Shown: positions 59,892 to 64,000 of the stretch, one piece after another | Numbering within the stretch: the stretch's first letter is position 1 | Layout: every line of letters begins with the position of its first letter | Assembly: GCA_963739625.1 (NCBI GenBank) | Contig: CAVUAU010000010.1 | Span: 124,001-188,000 of the forward strand | DNA from: Salinimicrobium sp963739625 | Lineage (GTDB): Bacteria > Bacteroidota > Bacteroidia > Flavobacteriales > Flavobacteriaceae | DNA length: 64,000 nucleotides | Direction: 5' to 3' | Position numbers and translations under genes: made by a program | The notes under the pieces: generated by a model | Told to the model about the DNA's origin: nothing | The model's database searches: none | The model's input: the letters and a program-made list of their open reading frames with translations, nothing else

Positions 59892-61295
59892 CTAGCCCCG
59901 GGTAAGCCAGCCCCTTCTGCTTGCAGTAGCGATAGCGTATGGAGTGATCCAAAATAAGCCGAAGGTGTAGAAAATACTGTAAGAGTAGGCCCAGAAAGAT
60001 TCAGACAGCTTATAACGTTTCGCGTAAAACAGCACAGGGAAACTGGACCAGATAAGAATGCTCAAAAGTGTAGAACTAATGAACAATACCGGATGCATCG
60101 CCACAAAGAACAGCATGAGCAGGATAGAGGGATAGCTCATCACCAGCTTGATCACCTGGTTTAAGAACAAAACTCTTGTTCCTGTTTTTGGGCCCTGGCG
60201 AAAATCTGTGAAAACATACTTAGCCATTGCCAGGTTTTCCCGCACGTTGCTTCTCCCCCACCTGATGAACATTTTATAAAGGCCGGTGTATTTCTCGGGT
60301 ACGTTAGTATAAGCATAGGCATTTCTCTGGAAAAGTACATGGTAACCCTGCTTCAGGATCATGTTGGTCATTGCGCGATCTTCCCCAATATCTGATGGTT
60401 GCCCCATAAAGGTTTGGTTGATCCACTCTTCAAGGCAGCCGAATACGGCTTCTCTCCTGTAGGCAGCCAGCGCCCCCGGAGTACACAGTACAGATTCCAG
60501 GCTGCTTTCTGCAGAACGTACAAATTCAAAGCTCAGCACGAAGCTCACATCCAGCATTTTTGGAAGTAAAGCCTTTTTCCCATTGTTCAGTACACGAATA
60601 TTTCCAGCGACCGCGCCACATTTTTCGTTCACCACAAAAGGGCTAACCAGGTTTCTAAGGGTATCGCGATTAACTTCAGAATCACTGTCAACAGTCACAA
60701 AGACGTCACCTGTTCCCAGGTTGAATCCGCGGTAAAGCGCATGTCGCTTCCCTTTATTTTCGGGTTGTTGAAAGATACTCACCCTGTCTCCCAGCACTTT
60801 TTTGGCCTCCTGCATCCATTCCCAGGTGTCATCTTTACTCCCGTCGTCAATGGCCAGCAATTGCAGCTTTTCTGCTGGATAGTCACTTTTCGCCAGGCTC
60901 ATCAAGGTGGCCCACACCTGTTTCCCTTCGTTGTAGGCCGGCACGATCACGGTACAGCTGGGTAAATCTTCTTCTGCCACCGCATTTACAGGTTTGTAGC
61001 GCATGTACAGGTAAAGATTATAAACAAAGAATCCTGCTCTAAACAAGAACAGCCCGGCCGCGATCATAAAAAGGGCGCGTCCCCAGGGAGTGTCAAATTT
61101 TTCGAGATTGTACTTGCTAAAATCACTTTGCAGGGTGTAAACCAAAACGGCAGCTCCCAGGAGAAGCACGAGGCTACTGGCTCGCACCATGATCCCACGG
61201 AGATCTCTTGTTTTTTCAGCTTGTTCGGTAGATGCAGATGCAATGGCATCTTCTGCGGAAGTCTTTTGATTTGAAGCTATAGGTATAATTTTCAT
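59892..61295 (-). CDS. Membrane glycosyltransferase family 2, NodC/PgaC-like
   Basis: Processive-type glycosyltransferase of 467 residues. N-terminal membrane helices (about 35-55 and 68-92) are followed by the GT2 domain with 'TVIVPAYNEG' (about 111-120), 'LAIDDGSKDDTWEWM', 'FVTVDSDSEVN' and 'QPSDIGEDRAMTNMI', then four C-terminal helices. The final QxxRW is replaced by 'FIRWGRSNVRE'. Relatives make poly-N-acetylglucosamine, chitin-oligosaccharide or hyaluronan. The product here is unknown. Leftward and alone, with two inverted repeats upstream. Confidence 0.88.
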   Translation of the reverse strand: MKIIPIASNQKTSAEDAIASASTEQAEKTRDLRGIMVRASSLVLLLGAAVLVYTLQSDFSKYNLEKFDTPWGRALFMIAAGLFLFRAGFFVYNLYLYMRYKPVNAVAEEDLPSCTVIVPAYNEGKQVWATLMSLAKSDYPAEKLQLLAIDDGSKDDTWEWMQEAKKVLGDRVSIFQQPENKGKRHALYRGFNLGTGDVFVTVDSDSEVNRDTLRNLVSPFVVNEKCGAVAGNIRVLNNGKKALLPKMLDVSFVLSFEFVRSAESSLESVLCTPGALAAYRREAVFGCLEEWINQTFMGQPSDIGEDRAMTNMILKQGYHVLFQRNAYAYTNVPEKYTGLYKMFIRWGRSNVRENLAMAKYVFTDFRQGPKTGTRVLFLNQVIKLVMSYPSILLMLFFVAMHPVLFISSTLLSILIWSSFPVLFYAKRYKLSESFWAYSYSIFYTFGLFWITPYAIATASRRGWLTRG

Positions 61296-61884
61296 AAATA
61301 TGTCCTTATTTTTTTGACCTGATTTTTCTAAATCGGATGTTGCATTCCTAATAGCAATCCATATACCAATTGCTAACCCCTTGAGACCAAGCCCTGTTTC
61401 CGGCCGCCGTTTTAAAAATGTGGGGAATTCCTACACAGCTGACAAAAAATTTTCCTCACTTGTGCCCACATCTGACACAGCGACAGCAGCAAAACTGCCA
61501 TTTAATAAGCTCAAAATTGACTTTTTGAAACCTCTCTTCTGAAGACTTCGGCAATAACATTGACTAAAAAAAATACTCAAGCCGTTTTCCGCAGTGCATG
61601 GGGAAACACATTTAAGACAACTTGGGATATAATGCGAAAGATCATTTTGACAAGCACCTCCAAAATGGATTAATAGTCGATCTTCAGTATACTAATAGCT
61701 CATTTAGGATCTGGAGAACAAGTGGATCCAACTTCAATGATAGTGGTCATGACCTCTTAAAAATGATATTTTTGACAACTCTTAAAAAAATGGTTTAACC
61801 GAAAAAAACGGGAGAAATCTGTTGCTTTAATGATTTTAACCAGCTCATTGATTTAAAGTTATATCTTTAAAGAAACTGATGCGA
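61296..61884. other. Intergenic region with inverted repeats and dispersed palindromes
   Basis: No gene seen. It holds TAGCAAT-N10-ATTGCTA (61352-61375) and a near-palindrome TGTGGGGAATTCCTACACA (61419-61437) upstream of the glycosyltransferase, then two copies of the dispersed palindrome type (61510-61534 and 61753-61781). The T-rich 61849-61870 stretch may hold a weak promoter (TATCTTTA) for the rightward genes. Confidence 0.55.
61352..61437 (-). promoter_or_regulatory. Two inverted repeats upstream of the GT2 gene, possible operators
   Basis: TAGCAAT and ATTGCTA are exact 7-bp arms 10 bases apart (61352-61375). A second imperfect palindrome is centred on GGAATTCC (61419-61437). Both are 57-142 bases before the GT2 start. 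Confidence 0.4.
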
Positions 61885-62007
61885 ATGATCAAATTCTTCA
61901 GGAAGATGCGCGAAAGATTGCTGACCAAAAATAATTTCAGCAGATATCTTCTTTATGCCCTTGCAAAAGGAACCCTTATCCTTAATACAGAAAACAGTAG
62001 AGAATGA
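61885..62007 (+). pseudogene. Remnant of a DUF6090 protein, 40 residues
   Basis: The frame opens MIKFFRKMRERLLTKNNFSR followed by YLLYA, which matches the start of flavobacterial DUF6090 proteins. In intact relatives as I recall them, YLLYA is followed by a GEI-type membrane helix, but here AKGTLILNTENSRE and a stop follow, so the membrane part is lost. The stop overlaps the next ATG as ATGA (62004-62007). The upstream ATG at 61879 is in frame and may start it two codons earlier. It looks like a truncated or chimeric 5' end coupled to the esterase gene. Confidence 0.65.
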
Positions 62008-63269
62008 TTCTAATGACCAAAGGATTAAAAATAGTATGGACCATAGGTCTCCTTATTTTCTTTCAGCAATTTGTAAACGCGCAGGCAGCTCATGAATTGC
62101 AGTTTTTGCAGAAAACAGGGGTTGCAGATAGTCTCTTTTCAAAAGTTCTCAATGAGTCCAGAAAGATCTATATACAACTGCCTGCCGGTTTTTCTCCAGA
62201 GGATGCTCAAAAATATCCTGTTGTATATATTTTAGACGGAGAAAAATTTCTACCTACCGTAAATGAGGTGCAAAACTATTACAGCGGCGGTTTTACACCC
62301 GAAATGGTCCTGGTTGGCATCTCTAATGAAAAGAACAGAGTTCGGGACCTGACTACTTCAACCATAACCACAAAATACGGGAGGCCTTTTACCGGGAAGA
62401 ACGGAGAGGCAGAGAATTTCAGGAAATTCATTCAGCAAGAACTCATTCCTTTTATTGAAAACAAATATCCTGTCACTACTTACAGAACACTTATTGGTCA
62501 CTCTTATGGAGGACTGTTCACCATCTCCACCCTGCTCCATCAACCGGAACTTTTTGCTAATTATTTAGCCATCGACCCAAGCCTGGATTGGGACGACCAA
62601 AAACTTCTGAAAGAAGCACCGGAAATGTTCGCTAACAAGAAATATGAAAACAAAGTTTTATTTATGTCATTGAGTGGTCAATTGCACCTGCAGAACCCAC
62701 AGATAACGATAGACAACGTAATGCAGGACACAACCGACTTCACTTTGTTCGCCCGCTCGAATATTGCTTTTTCAAACCTGGTCAAACAAAACGCTGAAGA
62801 CGGATTGTCTTTTGAATGGAAATTTTATCCCGAAGATCTACATGGTACCGTCCCCCTTCCATCCATAATGGACGGTTTGATTTCACTTTTTGAATGGTAT
62901 CAAATGGAAAATACCGATAAAATAAACTCTTTTGACACCTCAAGAGAGGAGCTTTTAACTATTGTAAAGCACAGGGAAAAGAAGCTAAAAGAACATTTTG
63001 GATATGCTGTACCGGCTTACCCCGAAGAGCTTCTAAATATGTTAGGTTACATGAATATGGATATGCAACAACCCGAAAAGGCTAAAATGTACTTTGAACT
63101 TGCTATTGAATACTATCCGGAAAGCGCAAATGCTTATGATTCTATGGCCGATTATTACGAAGCACAAGGCGACACTACTAACGCAATAAAGAACGTGTCC
63201 AAAGCCTATGAAATAAGCGGCAAAGAAAATTACATAAAAAAGATCGAGACTCTACAAAAGAATAACTGA
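62004..63269 (+). CDS. Secreted esterase of the alpha/beta hydrolase fold with TPR tail
   Basis: The 421-residue protein has an export signal (about 8-25, ending VNAQ), then an esterase D/enterochelin-esterase-like domain: 'IQLPAGFSPEDAQKYPVVYI' (about 53-72), nucleophile Ser in 'LIGHSYGGLF' (about 165), acidic residue in 'AIDPSLDWDD' and the catalytic His in 'PEDLHGTVPLPS'. A C-terminal TPR-like part follows (about 355-415). Family members hydrolyse siderophore or carbohydrate esters. The first ATG overlaps the DUF6090 remnant stop by 4 bases; ATG 62013 is possible. Confidence 0.87.
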   Translation: MILMTKGLKIVWTIGLLIFFQQFVNAQAAHELQFLQKTGVADSLFSKVLNESRKIYIQLPAGFSPEDAQKYPVVYILDGEKFLPTVNEVQNYYSGGFTPEMVLVGISNEKNRVRDLTTSTITTKYGRPFTGKNGEAENFRKFIQQELIPFIENKYPVTTYRTLIGHSYGGLFTISTLLHQPELFANYLAIDPSLDWDDQKLLKEAPEMFANKKYENKVLFMSLSGQLHLQNPQITIDNVMQDTTDFTLFARSNIAFSNLVKQNAEDGLSFEWKFYPEDLHGTVPLPSIMDGLISLFEWYQMENTDKINSFDTSREELLTIVKHREKKLKEHFGYAVPAYPEELLNMLGYMNMDMQQPEKAKMYFELAIEYYPESANAYDSMADYYEAQGDTTNAIKNVSKAYEISGKENYIKKIETLQKNN

Positions 63270-63718
63270 TGCTACGATTGCATCAAGTTGAATTTAAAGG
63301 CGACAGATGTCCTGACGTTGATATTATTTGGGGTGTCAAAAATGAACCTGAACTTGAAGAAGAATTGAAGAAGATGAAGGCATCTCACAAACTTTTCTGG
63401 ATCCAAGTGTTGCACACCCTGGTGTGGCTGTTCTTTGTTGGCCTTATCTTCTTTATTGTCTCCTCCGGAATAACAGGAAATATTACCGCTTTCACCTGGA
63501 TCGCCATGGGGTCGATCATTGGAGAGGGCCTGGTGCTGCTACTTTTTAAAATGTTCTGTCCGCTCACTCTCATCGCCCGGAAATATTCAGACTCAAAAAA
63601 GGCAAATTTTGACATTTTTTTACCAGAGTGGCTGGCCAAGTACAACAAGGAGATCTTTACTTCTATTTATGTTTTGGGAGTGATCCTAGTCCTTCTGCGA
63701 TATTTTGATGTTTTCTGA
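63269..63718 (+). CDS. Membrane protein of unknown function, three or four helices
   Basis: The 149-residue frame has hydrophobic segments at about 45-64, 73-94 and 129-146 and the motif 'FKMFCPLTLIARKYSD', which recalls DUF2784, where CPLT follows a helix. The first 35 residues are hydrophilic, so the ATG at 63374 is a credible alternative. It starts by a TGATG overlap with the esterase stop, suggesting coupling. Function unknown. Confidence 0.6.
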   Translation: MLRLHQVEFKGDRCPDVDIIWGVKNEPELEEELKKMKASHKLFWIQVLHTLVWLFFVGLIFFIVSSGITGNITAFTWIAMGSIIGEGLVLLLFKMFCPLTLIARKYSDSKKANFDIFLPEWLAKYNKEIFTSIYVLGVILVLLRYFDVF

Positions 63719-63925
63719 AAATTGCGATTGATCATCTAAAAATGCCTTTTCTGAAAGCTTTCAAAAGAGCTGAAAGATCCAATCATTCGACTTATCTGTT
63801 ATACAATATTCAGTATACATGCGACCAGTAAAGAATTCTGGATAAAGCGCCTCTACTCCATAATTGTTCCTACAATTCTCCCGCTTTTCAGAACTTTTTC
63901 CTACATCTTTTTTCCAGACTGGAAT

Positions 63926-63991
63926 GTAACATTGGTTACACCCCCGGGTAACAAAGGTTACTGACTTAACGGGCATTCTGGGGTATTTTTG
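63926..63991 (+). promoter_or_regulatory. Promoter with two tandem GTAAC-N4-GTTAC palindromes, for a gene off the right edge
   Basis: GTAACATTGGTTAC (63926-63939) and GTAACAAAGGTTAC (63948-63961) are centred 22 bp apart. Exactly 22 bases after the second comes the -7 box TATTTTTG (63984-63991). This is the same spacing as at the TauE/SafE and desaturase promoters. The gene itself lies beyond 64000. Confidence 0.78.
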
Positions 63992-64000
63992 CTACATCAA

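Noticed and set aside
63761..63976. Leftward frame of 71 residues at the right edge
   Set aside because: It reads across the two palindromes and has no recognisable sequence; the region is better explained as a rightward promoter.

Overview
The window is typical chromosomal DNA of a marine-type member of the Bacteroidota, family Flavobacteriaceae. I infer the Gramella/Salegentibacter/Gillisia neighbourhood from protein style and cannot prove it here. Supporting signs are many promoters with the Bacteroidetes -7 box TAnnTTTG, the long 482-residue glyceraldehyde-3-phosphate dehydrogenase, a monomeric isocitrate dehydrogenase, a SerB-SerA fusion, a DUF6090 remnant, and no clear dependence on Shine-Dalgarno sites. 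No rRNA, tRNA, CRISPR array, insertion sequence or prophage was seen.

Layout. 1-2.7 kb: leftward prmC, VOC protein and ligA, plus an acetyltransferase. 2.9-7.1 kb: a secreted protein, then ribD, HAD phosphatase, EamA transporter and yigZ, facing a thioesterase. 7.3-10.6 kb: dnaA, a low-molecular-weight phosphatase and an RsmI-like methyltransferase, facing a lysozyme-like protein. 10.8-13.2 kb: dapF, acetyltransferase and mltG. 13.3-18.4 kb: htrA, gap, a coiled-coil membrane protein, trmD and rplS. 18.4-29.2 kb: a structured RNA candidate, monomeric icd, oxyR, several small domain-of-unknown-function genes, a PadR/PspC envelope operon and trxB. 29.4-38.9 kb: a TRIC channel, two YeeE/YedE sulfur transporter genes, a 2-hydroxyacid dehydrogenase, a three-gene propionyl-CoA-type carboxylase operon, and a DUF3703/persulfide dioxygenase-rhodanese/desaturase operon. 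38.9-45.8 kb: methyltransferases, cytochrome bd oxidase, a TauE/SafE exporter and a Crp/Fnr regulator. 46-52 kb: a 598-residue protein of uncertain function, a 1.4 kb array of palindromic repeats with a broken GIY-YIG gene, and a fused serB-serA. 52-64 kb: accessory genes including a methionine-rich lipoprotein, a CDF/ACR3 pair, a glycosyltransferase 2, and an esterase operon.

The most interesting signal is a shared 14-bp palindrome, GTAACnnnnGTTAC. It lies exactly 22 bp upstream of a TAnnTTTG box at three promoters: the TauE/SafE gene, the desaturase-persulfide dioxygenase-DUF3703 operon, and an unseen gene off the right edge, which has two copies one 22-bp step apart. A fourth, weaker copy is near the YeeE/YedE pair. 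None of the three promoters has a good -33 TTTG. The geometry fits class II activation by the Crp/Fnr-type protein encoded at 45.2-45.8 kb, which carries three cysteines at residues 78-85. Together this suggests a reactive-sulfur (sulfide, persulfide or sulfite) regulon that has not been described to my knowledge.

A second theme is data quality. Six conserved genes (ligA, the RsmI-like gene, mltG, both large carboxylase subunits and an alpha/beta hydrolase) are each broken by net one- or two-base insertions, and the GIY-YIG gene by an apparent one-base deletion. Restoring one or two bases recovers the family sequence in every case. Since several are essential, sequence or assembly errors are likelier than real loss. 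I annotate the full repaired extents.
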